DNA of 36,222 bases from Acidimicrobiaceae bacterium. GTDB lineage: Bacteria > Actinomycetota > Acidimicrobiia > Acidimicrobiales > UBA8592. Both the position numbers and the translations under genes were made by a program. The notes beneath the pieces were generated by a model. That model was not told where the DNA came from. It was given only the letters and a program-made list of their open reading frames with translations, and did not search any database. Shown one piece after another: positions 7,366-16,424 of this stretch (position 1 is the first letter of the stretch; the number at the start of each line of letters is the position of its first letter). The stretch lies in the NCBI GenBank assembly GCA_002722525.1, contig PBMJ01000014.1:1-36222 (forward strand), in the 5' to 3' direction.

Positions 7366-9036
7366 GTGAGTGTAAATAATTCCGAAGCGAATGAAACAGG
7401 TGTAAGCGGAAAGCCCGCGCTGCTTGTGGGAGCTGGAGTGGCTCTGTCAAGGTTATCCGGCCTGATACGTGAACTTATTCTTGCAGGCCTTCTCGGAACA
7501 CGCATAGCCGCTGATGCCTTTAAGGCAGCCTTGCAAATTCCTGGTCTTTTGCAGAATATCTTAGGAGAAGGAACTTTATCTGCTTCGTTCGTCCCTGTCT
7601 ATAGCCAACTAGTCGATGAAGAGGAGCACGATGAGAGCAATGCAAGCGCCGTTGCTGGCGTTGTTCTCTCTGTTCTGGCCCTATTAACAGGGTTTGTGGT
7701 ATTTGTAGGGATAATTGCGGCAAGACCAATAACGAAAATTCTTCTTCCTGTATTACCTGACGCTACTTTCGAGCTAACTGTTGATCTAGTCCGTGTAATG
7801 TGGGCTGGATTAGGCTTTATTGTTCTATCGGCTTGGTGTCTAGGGGTTCTCAATGCGCATAGAAAATTTTTCCTTTCTTTCGCAGCTCCTATCGTTTGGA
7901 ACGCAGCCCAAATTTTCCTTGCCGTATTTGCATGGGCTAATGGGTGGAATGAGGGAGAAATAGCCAAAGCAGCAGCTTGGGGCGTTCTCATCGGAGGGTT
8001 TTTACAATTCGCTATACAGCTGCCCGCCGTATACAAGGCTGCCCCTTCCATTCGAACAAGTTTCCGCATTCGCCTTAAGCCTGTTCAGGATATTTTCGCT
8101 AGGTTCACTCCGGCTCTTTTGGGAAGAGGAGTTATCCAACTGTCAGCTTTTTTCGATCTGTTTCTCGCTGGCTTCTTAGCAGCTGGAGCTTTTGCTGGCT
8201 TATCTATAGCTCAAATCATCTACTTGCTCCCTATTGGCATCTTTGCGATGTCGATTGTTTCCGCTGACCTTCCCGAACTATCACGCGATCAAAAAGAAAT
8301 AAGCAAAGTGATAAAACGTCTAGAAATAAGTCATGAGAGACTTGTCTTTTACGTCGCATTTTCGGCTATTGCATTTTTCTCAATTGGAAAACCTATAATC
8401 GGGGCTCTTTTTGAACGCGGCGAATTTACCGAAGAAGATACTTTGTTTGTATGGCTTATTTTATGCGCATACAGCTTCGGATTAATCACTTCTAGCGTCA
8501 GCCGACTATTTCAAAATGTCTGTTACGCAGGTGGAGACACTAGAGGCCCAGCAAAGTTTGCTGCACTTAGAGTTTGCTTTTCAGGTGTTATCGGCGTGAT
8601 ATTAATGTTTCAATTTGACCGTTTTGCTATCAACGTTGATGAGATTGTCAAGATAGGTGATCTACCGGTTTTCAAGCCGCTTCCAGAGTCCATACGCTCG
8701 ACAGATATGGGGCCCCAAGCTTTAGGTGCTATAGGCCTAGCCCTGGGTAGTGCCTGTGGGTCTTGGATAGAGTATGCGCGACTGAAAAAGCGGATGGTTA
8801 GTATTCTCCCCTCTGGTTATCATCTACCTAAACCATTAGTGAATCTCTATATTCCTCTTGTGGTTAGTGGACTAATTGGCGGAGTTCTCACATGGGTTTT
8901 TGATGGGGTTCACAATTTGATACTAGGACCATCTCTCCTCATAGTTACGGGGGTTGTGTATGTCTATTTGTCCTACTTAAAAGGATCTGACCCCGCAAGA
9001 GAGCTACTTCGTCTTGCCAAAGTCCCTCATAAATAA
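7366..9036 (+). CDS. murJ: Lipid II flippase MurJ (MviN family)
   Basis: A 556-residue polytopic membrane protein of the MOP exporter superfamily. MurJ moves lipid II from the inner to the outer face of the membrane for peptidoglycan synthesis. The N-terminal family pattern is clear: ALSRLSGLIRELILAGLLG, then ADAFKAALQIPGLLQNILGEGTLSASFVPVY with the conserved arginine and charged loop. About 13-14 hydrophobic segments follow. The GTG start is preceded by a poor ribosome-binding site. There is no C-terminal kinase-like extension of the kind seen in mycobacterial MviN. It is monocistronic here; its stop abuts that of proB on the other strand with no intervening base. Confidence 0.93.
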   Translation: MSVNNSEANETGVSGKPALLVGAGVALSRLSGLIRELILAGLLGTRIAADAFKAALQIPGLLQNILGEGTLSASFVPVYSQLVDEEEHDESNASAVAGVVLSVLALLTGFVVFVGIIAARPITKILLPVLPDATFELTVDLVRVMWAGLGFIVLSAWCLGVLNAHRKFFLSFAAPIVWNAAQIFLAVFAWANGWNEGEIAKAAAWGVLIGGFLQFAIQLPAVYKAAPSIRTSFRIRLKPVQDIFARFTPALLGRGVIQLSAFFDLFLAGFLAAGAFAGLSIAQIIYLLPIGIFAMSIVSADLPELSRDQKEISKVIKRLEISHERLVFYVAFSAIAFFSIGKPIIGALFERGEFTEEDTLFVWLILCAYSFGLITSSVSRLFQNVCYAGGDTRGPAKFAALRVCFSGVIGVILMFQFDRFAINVDEIVKIGDLPVFKPLPESIRSTDMGPQALGAIGLALGSACGSWIEYARLKKRMVSILPSGYHLPKPLVNLYIPLVVSGLIGGVLTWVFDGVHNLILGPSLLIVTGVVYVYLSYLKGSDPARELLRLAKVPHK

Positions 9037-10137
9037 TCAGTTACTAGATGAAGGTAACAGCACTAGGTCATCACGGTGGATAACTTCTTCTGGCGACCCT
9101 CTAGGATGCTCTTGAGTAGAAAGGCCTAATAGAGGAGCGAGATCGATAGAGCTTACCGCACACAAGCCGCGGGCAATGTGCTTCCCCGTAGCATTGATAA
9201 TAGAAACTGCTTCGCCACTTTCCCATTGTCCAGAAATACTCTTTACACCGACAGCCAACAAGGAACCTCCCCTATTCAAAAGAGCTTCTTCCGCTCCGTG
9301 GTCTATTTGAAGCGTTCCATTGGCTTCTAGGGCAAAGGCTATCCATAGCTTCTTTGCTGAAAGTTTCTGCTGATTAGGGCGCACAATGGTACCTGTTTCG
9401 GGCGATTCATTTAATGCGTTAATCAGAACTCTATCACTAGCTGCAGAAGCGATAGTCGTCGTAACGCCAGACCATGCAGCCATCCTCGCTGCAGCTAGTT
9501 TTGAACTCATGCCCCCGCTACCCTGATTCCCACCGGATTTCCCAATCTCTGCACTCAACTCAGCAGTAGAGTCGATTTCTGGTATTAAGGTTGCGCTTTC
9601 ATCCAAATGGGGATCTGCTGAGTAAATACCTTCTGTGTCAGTAAGAATAATTAGCTTCTCCGCTTTAACTAGGTGCGCAAGCAATGCCGCAATGCGATCA
9701 TTATCTCCCCACCTAATAGCGTCATCCGCTACAGCATCATTCTCATTAACAATTGGGACGATTCCGGCTTCCAACAAAGACTCAAGGGTTGATCGCGCAT
9801 GAAGATAACGAGAACGAACAAAAAAATCATCAGGGGCTAGGAGCAGCTGGCCATACTCTAGGTTATGCCGAGCTAATTCTTCTCCATAGATCGCCATGAG
9901 CTTTGGTTGCCCTACCGCAGAAGCAGCTTGAAGAACACGCGAGTCCTCAGGGCGACCTGAGGTATAGCCTAACATAGGTAGCCCAACTCCAATAGCGCCA
10001 CTACTAACCAAAATAATGTCGCTGTATTCTTTTCTGACTTCGGCAACTTCATCACACAATTTGGCGATTGCCTCGCGCTTTATGGAACCATCAACTTTGG
10101 TTAATGAAGAAGTACCTATTTTAACGACAACTTTCAC
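9037..10137 (-). CDS. proB: Glutamate 5-kinase
   Basis: A 366-residue protein with the amino-acid kinase fold (about 1-250) and a C-terminal PUA domain (about 265-366), the usual full-length ProB layout. It phosphorylates glutamate in the first step of proline synthesis. Landmarks: VVVKIGTSSL at the N terminus, VSSGAIGVG, IVPIVNENDAV, GDNDRIAALLA, LTDTEGIYSADP and GGMSSKLAAARMA. The start is GTG. It is the last gene of the long minus-strand run, 53 bp after obgE; obgE-proB adjacency is common in bacteria. proA is not in the window. Confidence 0.96.
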   Translation of the reverse strand: MKVVVKIGTSSLTKVDGSIKREAIAKLCDEVAEVRKEYSDIILVSSGAIGVGLPMLGYTSGRPEDSRVLQAASAVGQPKLMAIYGEELARHNLEYGQLLLAPDDFFVRSRYLHARSTLESLLEAGIVPIVNENDAVADDAIRWGDNDRIAALLAHLVKAEKLIILTDTEGIYSADPHLDESATLIPEIDSTAELSAEIGKSGGNQGSGGMSSKLAAARMAAWSGVTTTIASAASDRVLINALNESPETGTIVRPNQQKLSAKKLWIAFALEANGTLQIDHGAEEALLNRGGSLLAVGVKSISGQWESGEAVSIINATGKHIARGLCAVSSIDLAPLLGLSTQEHPRGSPEEVIHRDDLVLLPSSSN

Positions 10138-10190
10138 GCTTCTATTGTCGCAGCATCGGAGATGAATTTCTTGTATTTAGACCTAAGTAA

Positions 10191-11447
10191 TTAGAAGTCA
10201 AAGTTTCCATCTTCTTGAAATTCAAACTCCAGTTGACCGATCTTAACAATATCCCCTTCTTTCACGCCAGCGCGCCTAAGCGCCTTATTGACACCCAGTT
10301 TCTCCAGAGAGCTCTGAACAAACTGGAGGGCTTCTATGTTAGTTAGATCATTTAACGAGACAGCACGCTCAGCGCTTCTTCCAAAGACGGTGAATAGGTT
10401 GTTACCACTCTTTTCTACTCGAATGCCTTTGGGAGTAGGGCGGTGAATGACTTCATCAGTATCTGTAACAGTTGCTTGGCTTCGGTCGTACTTAACTAGC
10501 CGCTCCATTTCTGCGACAGCGCTTTCTAATCCATAACCAGTAACTGATGAAATTGGCAGGCAGGAATCTGGTACCTCCGCAGTACCTACATCATGTTTCG
10601 ATCCTAGAAGCAAACGAGGCCTTTGAAGAAGATCGGGTTTATAGGTTCCGAGCTCTCTTAGAAGCGTCTCGAGTTGCTCATCAGGAGATATCCCCTCGTA
10701 GGCTGCTAGGTCAAGAAGGACTACCAATACTCTCGCTCTTTCAACATGCTTAAGGAACTGGTGGCCTAACCCTTTGCCTTCCGATGCCCCTTCAATAAGA
10801 CCTGGTATATCTGCTACCACCATTTCAAAATCTTCCCGCACTTTAACAACCCCTAAGTTAGGAACCAGTGTGGTGAATGGGTAGTCAGCAATTTTTGGAC
10901 GAGCAGCGGATATCCGAGAGATTAGAGTACTTTTCCCTACATTTGGAAAGCCTACTAAAGCGACATCAGCCAATAACTTCAACTCTAGTCGAAGCCATTG
11001 CTCTTCCCCTGATTCACCTTGCTCAGCGAAACTTGGAGCGCGTCGATTGTTAGCTAAAAATCTTGCATTTCCTTTACCACCCTCACCACCTTTTGCTCCG
11101 AGCCATTTCGTTCCTGATGATGAAAGATCAGCTAATATTTCGCCTCCTTGATCTCGAACGATTGTGCCCACCGGAACAGATACTTCCAACGAATCGCCAT
11201 TCGCACCATGACGTCGTTTACCTGCTCCATGCCGACCATTTTCGGCGCGTCGATGAGGATAATCCCTAAACGAAAGCAAAGAAGCAGTATTATGGTCTGC
11301 GACCAACCAAATATCACCCCCATTACCGCCATCGCCTCCATCGGGGCCACCCCGATTGACATGCGCTTCTCTCCTAAAGGCGACACATCCTGCTCCACCG
11401 TCGCCTCCTCTTACATTGAGGCCGCATTCGTCAACAAAATTTGACAC
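10191..11447 (-). CDS. obgE: GTPase Obg/CgtA
   Basis: A 418-residue Obg GTPase involved in late 50S ribosome assembly and stress response. Three domains are visible: the glycine-rich Obg fold at 1-158 (GGDGGAGCVAFRREAHV, GGPDGGDGGNGG), the G domain at about 160-325 (G1 GFPNVGKS 166-173, switch I YPFTTLVPNLG, G3 DIPG 213-216), and the OCT domain from about 335. The G4 motif reads SKHD instead of NKxD, a conservative but unusual change at the guanine-reading asparagine. The start is GTG. It follows rpmA by 60 bp in the classic rplU-rpmA-obg order. Confidence 0.96.
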   Translation of the reverse strand: MSNFVDECGLNVRGGDGGAGCVAFRREAHVNRGGPDGGDGGNGGDIWLVADHNTASLLSFRDYPHRRAENGRHGAGKRRHGANGDSLEVSVPVGTIVRDQGGEILADLSSSGTKWLGAKGGEGGKGNARFLANNRRAPSFAEQGESGEEQWLRLELKLLADVALVGFPNVGKSTLISRISAARPKIADYPFTTLVPNLGVVKVREDFEMVVADIPGLIEGASEGKGLGHQFLKHVERARVLVVLLDLAAYEGISPDEQLETLLRELGTYKPDLLQRPRLLLGSKHDVGTAEVPDSCLPISSVTGYGLESAVAEMERLVKYDRSQATVTDTDEVIHRPTPKGIRVEKSGNNLFTVFGRSAERAVSLNDLTNIEALQFVQSSLEKLGVNKALRRAGVKEGDIVKIGQLEFEFQEDGNFDF

Positions 11448-11507
11448 AGTATTACCTTAGATTGAAGCCACCTAGACCAGTGACTGTTTCGAAAATATTA
11501 GCAAAGT

Positions 11508-11759
11508 CTATTCAGGAATGACGTCAACGAGTTTTCTGCCGCGCCGTGATCCAAATTTAACTCTGCCATCAGCTGTGGCGAATAGAGTATCGTCTCCCCC
11601 GCGGCCAACATTATTACCTGGGTGGAATTTTGTTCCACGCTGACGTACCAGAATCGAACCAGCAGAAACTAAAGTTCCGTCATAGGCTTTAACGCCCAAG
11701 CGCTGAGCATTTGAATCTCTCCCGTTACGGGTAGACCCGCCGCCTTTAGTCTTTGACAT
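11508..11759 (-). CDS. rpmA: 50S ribosomal protein bL27
   Basis: An 83-residue bL27 of standard length. It opens with MSKTKGGGSTRNGRDSNAQR, the flexible N terminus that reaches the peptidyl-transferase centre, followed by LGVKAYDGTLVSAGSILVRQ and GRGGDDTLFATADG. No cleavable Firmicutes-type N-terminal extension is present. It lies four bases downstream of rplU and is certainly co-transcribed with it. Confidence 0.97.
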   Translation of the reverse strand: MSKTKGGGSTRNGRDSNAQRLGVKAYDGTLVSAGSILVRQRGTKFHPGNNVGRGGDDTLFATADGRVKFGSRRGRKLVDVIPE

Positions 11760-11763
11760 CTTG

Positions 11764-12072
11764 CTAGTCCTTTGTTATCGAAGTGATTTTAATTTCATTG
11801 TAGTTCTGTCTGTGGCCCCACCGACGTCGCTGATTGCTCTTATTTTTGTATGTAAATCCATTGATCTTTTTTCCGCGACCTTCGCCAATGATTTCTGCCG
11901 TTACTTTGGTTCCCGCTAATTCTGCTGGAGTAGCGAAGATTGAATCTCCATCAACAATCATCACTGGAGACAGGCTGACAGAAGAACCCACATCTCCTAA
12001 TAATTCCACCTTGATGATTTGATCTTTTTCAACCCGGTATTGCTTTCCACCGGTCTTAATTACGGCATACAT
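11764..12072 (-). CDS. rplU: 50S ribosomal protein bL21
   Basis: A 102-residue bL21, standard length. MYAVIKTGGKQYRVEKDQ is the family N terminus, and the C-terminal half has GEGRGKKINGFTYKNKSNQRRRWGHRQ, the rRNA-binding segment. bL21 binds 23S rRNA in the large subunit. It is read 73 bp after the RNase E/G gene, with a hairpin at the junction, and directly precedes rpmA. Confidence 0.97.
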   Translation of the reverse strand: MYAVIKTGGKQYRVEKDQIIKVELLGDVGSSVSLSPVMIVDGDSIFATPAELAGTKVTAEIIGEGRGKKINGFTYKNKSNQRRRWGHRQNYNEIKITSITKD

Positions 12073-12134
12073 AAGTCACTAGCCTAGTACTTTCTGCACA
12101 AAATACCGACACCCCCCAAAGCAGATAGCCAGAA

Positions 12135-12155
12135 TCAGAGTTTATTTAACTCTGA
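12135..12155 (-). promoter_or_regulatory. Hairpin spanning the RNase E/G stop codon
   Basis: Perfect 8-bp arms (TCAGAGTT at 12135-12142, AACTCTGA at 12148-12155) flank a five-base A/T loop. The rng stop codon (12146-12148) lies across the loop and the first base of the right arm. On the transcribed strand no T-run follows, so it does not look like an intrinsic terminator. It could be a processing site or an mRNA stability element between rng and rplU. Function is inferred. Confidence 0.35.
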
Positions 12156-13678
12156 GCCTTCTGGTATGACTGTAATAAGCCCTCCCCTATTCGTTTGCGC
12201 GTCATTTCAACAAGTCCCAACTCAGATATTCCCAAAACTTGTGTGCGAGTTTTATCCCGGGACAATGCTTCACGGAATACTCTAAGTACATCTTCACGGT
12301 TCTTTTGAACTTCCATATCTACAAAATCAATAACAATAATCCCGCCTATATCTCTTAGACGAAGCTGCTTCGCTACTTCCTTTGCTGCTTCTAGATTGTT
12401 TCTATAGACAGTTTCCTCAAGGTTTGATGAACCGACGTTTTTACCAGTATTGACGTCAATCACAGTCAGAGCTTCAGTATGTTCAATAATTAAAGAGCCT
12501 CCGGAAGGGAGCCAGACTTTAGAGTCTAAGGCTTTTGTTAATTGCTCTGTAACATATAACTTCTCAAAAAGTGGAAGATCCTCCTCAGTTGGATTATGAA
12601 ACTCTATACGGTCAGCAAGCGCAGGTGCGACAGTTTCTAAGTACTCACTTGCTTCCAGATAGAGCTCCTTGTCATCTACGACAACGGACCTATACTCCTT
12701 ACTAAATTCTTCACGGATAACGCGGAACGGCATTTCGGGCTCTCGATGCAAAAGAGTGGGAGCTGAAGCTTTACTTGCTAATTCCTTAATAGTTTTCCAT
12801 TGCGCTACAAGACGATCAACATCTAATTGGATTTCTTGCTTTGTAATATTTTCTGCTGCAGTTCGCACTATGATTCCATGCTCAGCAGGCTTTGCTTTCT
12901 CAAGTATCTGACGTAGCCGCTTTCTCTCTTTCTCTTGAAGTCTTTTTGATATGCCAAACGTTGAACTATTTGGAACAAGAACCACAAAGCGCCCTGCAAG
13001 TGAAACCTCTTGAGTAAGTCGAGCACCCTTGTGGGCTATCGGATTTTTCGTAACTTGACATATGATCACTTGTTTATTCTTTAGAACTTCTTCGATCCGA
13101 GGGAGCTTCTTCTTATCAGCCTGATCAGAAGTCACTAAATCGCTCTGGTATAGAACTGCGTTTTTGGGCGTACCTATATCAACAAATGCTGCTTCCATTC
13201 CAGGCAGCACATTTTCGACTTTCCCTAGATAGACATTTCCATGAATCTCGCTTATATCATTAGCTGGCTGAGAAACAAAGAACTCTAATAGCGACCGTCC
13301 TTCTAAAGTAGCAATCTGGGTTAAACCGTCTTCCACATGCACAGCCATTGTGTACCGACCGACTGCCTTGCCTTTTCGTTCCTGTCCACGTCGTTTCTTG
13401 AGATTGGCTTCATCGAGCTCAATCCTTCCATTATTCTCAGTTGCCTTATTTCGACCCTCTGAAGAGCGAGATTTCCTTCGCTTCCGTCTTTTCCGATTGG
13501 CATTTTTAGTTGAAGAGCTGGTTGCATTCTTTCCGGCCTGATTCGCTATCGGTGCTGGGCGAGTATCTCCGATTTTTGGCTTATTCTTTTCTATGGGGTT
13601 CCTATCTCTAGAATTTTTATTGCTTTTATCGACATGATCATTCGCCCCATTCTTTTGGGCTTCGACTTGATCGGACAT
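12146..13678 (-). CDS. rng: Ribonuclease E/G, short form lacking the zinc-link and small domain
   Basis: A 510-residue RNase E/G. Residues 1-105 are a polar, strongly basic extension (KRRKRRKSR, LKKRRGQERKGK) likely to bind RNA. The S1-like domain is at about 140-225 (GNVYLGKVENVLPGMEAAFVDIG). The catalytic DNase I-like part carries the metal-binding aspartates in VIDVNTG (D408) and DFVDM (D451), 43 residues apart as in E. coli RNase E (D303/D346). The protein stops at MTRKRIGEGLLQSYQKAQS, just where family members continue into the CPxC zinc-link and the small domain. It follows the TIGR03936 gene by 15 bp and precedes rplU. Confidence 0.92.
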   Translation of the reverse strand: MSDQVEAQKNGANDHVDKSNKNSRDRNPIEKNKPKIGDTRPAPIANQAGKNATSSSTKNANRKRRKRRKSRSSEGRNKATENNGRIELDEANLKKRRGQERKGKAVGRYTMAVHVEDGLTQIATLEGRSLLEFFVSQPANDISEIHGNVYLGKVENVLPGMEAAFVDIGTPKNAVLYQSDLVTSDQADKKKLPRIEEVLKNKQVIICQVTKNPIAHKGARLTQEVSLAGRFVVLVPNSSTFGISKRLQEKERKRLRQILEKAKPAEHGIIVRTAAENITKQEIQLDVDRLVAQWKTIKELASKASAPTLLHREPEMPFRVIREEFSKEYRSVVVDDKELYLEASEYLETVAPALADRIEFHNPTEEDLPLFEKLYVTEQLTKALDSKVWLPSGGSLIIEHTEALTVIDVNTGKNVGSSNLEETVYRNNLEAAKEVAKQLRLRDIGGIIVIDFVDMEVQKNREDVLRVFREALSRDKTRTQVLGISELGLVEMTRKRIGEGLLQSYQKAQS

Positions 13679-13693
13679 GGGTTATTTCCCTTC

Positions 13694-14413
13694 TCATAAT
13701 GCGCCTACCAGAGAACGCATTGGGGTGGCACCAGCAACTTCTAGTGGGTCGAGTCGCCTAGCCCCCTCTTCGACTATTTGTTTTTTTCTACGGAGTTTGT
13801 ATTCACTAAGGTAGGGCTCCAAAGACCGGAGTAATTCACTCGGCCGCAGCGACCTAGGTTGTGTCCCCAGTTCAGCTTGCAACGTTACCCTCCCATCGAT
13901 TCTCTCATAGTTTTTTCGTACTAAATATACTTGCGGCTTTATGTCGTCAACGATTTCTTTTCCTTTTCGTTCCCGGCGTAAAACGATTTCATTTGCACTA
14001 TTTATTCTATCTATCCATGAGTCGACCTTGGTGTCATCCTCATTAACAGTGATGTCCCAAACACAAGAAGTCACTGTTTGCTGCAAAGAAGGGAACTTCC
14101 CGTTCATAATAGAAGCCCCGTTGATCTTTATTCCAGGGGGTAAATTAGAATTTAATGAGCTGCAAATATCCCCAACAATGATTAATTCTCTATCTGAATC
14201 ATCCACTTGGATATCGATGTACTCGCAATCTGACTCCGCACCTGTTGGTAGCGCTAGGCCATAAGATATTTTGGGTCGTGGAGAGAAACCTTGACTATAT
14301 ACAAGTGGGACTCTTGACACCCGCAAGGTCCTTTCCCATACTTTTGCAATATCGCGATGGCTTGCAAATCGGATTTTCCCTGTCTTAGTTGATCTAAGTC
14401 GAAGAGCCATCAT
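13694..14413 (-). CDS. TIGR03936-type radical SAM-linked protein (DUF2344)
   Basis: A 239-residue protein of the family that accompanies TIGR03960 radical SAM proteins. Recognisable segments are LRLRSTKTGKIRFASHRDIA at the N terminus, RTLRVSRVPLVYSQGFSPRP, KISYGLALPTGAESDCEYID, and near the end RSLRPSELLRSL. It resembles the paired domain fused to such radical SAM proteins in some bacteria. Biochemical function is unknown to me. It begins at one of two adjacent ATG codons, four bases after the radical SAM gene stop, so the two are almost certainly made together. Confidence 0.88.
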   Translation of the reverse strand: MMALRLRSTKTGKIRFASHRDIAKVWERTLRVSRVPLVYSQGFSPRPKISYGLALPTGAESDCEYIDIQVDDSDRELIIVGDICSSLNSNLPPGIKINGASIMNGKFPSLQQTVTSCVWDITVNEDDTKVDSWIDRINSANEIVLRRERKGKEIVDDIKPQVYLVRKNYERIDGRVTLQAELGTQPRSLRPSELLRSLEPYLSEYKLRRKKQIVEEGARRLDPLEVAGATPMRSLVGAL

Positions 14414-14417
14414 ACGC

Positions 14418-16373
14418 CTAAACCGTTTCGCTTTTTTTGCGTATAGTCAAAAGTTGTGGCACTTCCGACCCTTTAGTTAGATCTTGCCAAGTTCCTTGAC
14501 TACCGCCGACTGGTGGCGAAGTCGAACCAACAACATGGTCGAGGCCGTAGCCAGTGCAGGCACCACAATCATAGCAAGGAGTCCATCGGCAATCTTCAAG
14601 GCCAACTTCTTCTAAGGCATCTCGCCATTCTTGCCAAAGGAAGTCCTTATAAAGGCCAGCATCAAGGTGATCCCAAGGTAATGGTTCAGATTTGTCGCGA
14701 TGCCGATATGCGTAGTCCTCAACTGAAAGGTTCAGCTTATCCATTGATGACAACCATCGGTCAAGGTCAAAGTGTTCGCTCCACTCTTGAAATATCCCGC
14801 CTGATCTCCACACTTCTTCGATAAGTGGTGAAAGCGCACGGTCTCCTCTACTCAAAACCCCTTCTATTAAAGTAGCCTTCGGGTCATGCCATTTCAGCTG
14901 GACCCCCCTAGACCGACTTGTCGCATCTTTAAGCAGGTTGATCTTTCTTTGGAGCTCTTCAATCGTATTTTGACCAAACCACTGAAATGGCGTGAATGGC
15001 TTCGGAACGAAACCTCCGACGCTAACGGTTACTGAAGCTTGTTTGGTATATCTTTTACCAATTTCGACACAGTTTTTTGCTAAATCTGCTATGCCCAAAG
15101 TGTCTTCATCAGTTTCAGTAGGTAATCCTATTAAGAAATAAAGCTTCACTCTTCGCCATCCTTGTGAGAATGCTGACTCGACAGCCCCATAAAGGTCTTC
15201 TTCTGTAATCAATTTGTTGATCACTTGTCGCATTCGCCAAGTTCCTGCTTCTGGAGCGAAGGTCAACCCAGAACGTTTTCCGCCTTGGAGCGTCGCTGCG
15301 ATACCTACTGTGAATGCATCCACACGAAGCGATGGCAAAGACACTCCCGTCTGTCCACATGACAAAGGGTCATCTCCAACTGCAGCGACTGCTTTCTCAA
15401 TATGGCTATAGTCTGCAGTCGATAGCGAAGTTAATGCAACTTGGTCATACCCTGTCCTCCGAAGACCTTCAGAAACCATCGTTCTTACTTGATCAACTGA
15501 CCGCTCTCGAACCGGACGAGTGATCATCCCAGCTTGACAGAATCTACAACCCCTCGTGCACCCTCTGAAAACTTCAACATTAAGGCGGTCGTGGACAACT
15601 TCAGTGATTGGGACAAGCTGGTTTTTGGGATATGGCCAATCCTCCAGACTTGTTATGGTTCGCTTCTCTACTAGTTTCGGCACATCATCGTACTTAGGTT
15701 CCAGAAGCTGGAACCCATTCTGATCTCTTGATAGGTTATACATTTGCGGGACGTATACCCCTTCAATCTTTGACAGCTCTCTTAGGAGAAAATCTCTACT
15801 TGGATGGGTGGACTCGCTGGTCTTCCATTGATGAATCACATAAGTTAATTCTGAAACAACCTCTTCACCGTCACCCAATACGAAGAAGTCAACAAAGTCA
15901 GCTAAAGGCTCGGGGTTGTATGTGCAATGACCGCCAGCAGCGATTAAGGGATCATCATTTCCTCTTTCAACAGAGCGCAATGGAGCCCCAGCTAAATCGA
16001 TACAATTCAAGAGATTTGTGTAAACAAGTTCGGAAGAAAGATTGAACGCTAATATATCGAACTCATTTGCAGGACGATGGGTATCAACGCTGAAAAGAGG
16101 AATTCGTTTTTCTCTCATTGTTTTCTCTAAATCAATCCAAGGAGCGTATGCTCGTTCGGCTTCTCCAATCGGAAGTTCATTAATTATTTCATAAAGGATC
16201 TGAAGGCCTTGATTGGGAAAACCAACTTCATATGCGTCTGGGTATGTCAAGAGCCATGCTACGTTTCTGGGATCGTGGGGCGGCTGAATGGCTCCTCGTT
16301 CCAACCCGATGTAGCGCGCTGGTTTTTCAACATGAAGTAGCAGGTGTTCTATTTCAGGCCAGATCGAAGTCAT
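14418..16373 (-). CDS. TIGR03960-type B12-binding-domain radical SAM protein
   Basis: About 651 residues (numbered from a TTG at 16382 it is 654; the ATG at 16373 is preferred here, though neither has a good ribosome-binding site). The N-terminal ~190 residues look like a degenerate B12-binding/Rossmann region (WLLTYPDAYEVGFPNQGLQI, FDILAFNLSSEL, GGHCTYNPEPLADFVDFFVL). The radical SAM domain has CTRGCRFC (Cys 275, 279, 282 in the 654-residue numbering) after LNVEVFRG, and FAPEAGTWRMRQVINK further on. A second cysteine cluster near the C terminus (C598, C603, C606, C609; CYDCGAC) may bind another iron-sulfur centre. It lies in an operon with the TIGR03936 partner and RNase E/G. The substrate is unknown. 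Confidence 0.9.
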   Translation of the reverse strand: MTSIWPEIEHLLLHVEKPARYIGLERGAIQPPHDPRNVAWLLTYPDAYEVGFPNQGLQILYEIINELPIGEAERAYAPWIDLEKTMREKRIPLFSVDTHRPANEFDILAFNLSSELVYTNLLNCIDLAGAPLRSVERGNDDPLIAAGGHCTYNPEPLADFVDFFVLGDGEEVVSELTYVIHQWKTSESTHPSRDFLLRELSKIEGVYVPQMYNLSRDQNGFQLLEPKYDDVPKLVEKRTITSLEDWPYPKNQLVPITEVVHDRLNVEVFRGCTRGCRFCQAGMITRPVRERSVDQVRTMVSEGLRRTGYDQVALTSLSTADYSHIEKAVAAVGDDPLSCGQTGVSLPSLRVDAFTVGIAATLQGGKRSGLTFAPEAGTWRMRQVINKLITEEDLYGAVESAFSQGWRRVKLYFLIGLPTETDEDTLGIADLAKNCVEIGKRYTKQASVTVSVGGFVPKPFTPFQWFGQNTIEELQRKINLLKDATSRSRGVQLKWHDPKATLIEGVLSRGDRALSPLIEEVWRSGGIFQEWSEHFDLDRWLSSMDKLNLSVEDYAYRHRDKSEPLPWDHLDAGLYKDFLWQEWRDALEEVGLEDCRWTPCYDCGACTGYGLDHVVGSTSPPVGGSQGTWQDLTKGSEVPQLLTIRKKSETV

Positions 16374-16424
16374 CCTTGGCAAGTCCGTTCTCTTAAATCA
16401 ACTTCCTGAAGGATACTAGATACT

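Noticed and set aside
7599..8069. 156-codon open frame antisense to murJ
   Set aside because: Composition is the mirror of a hydrophobic membrane protein; no domain pattern, and murJ is unambiguous on the other strand.
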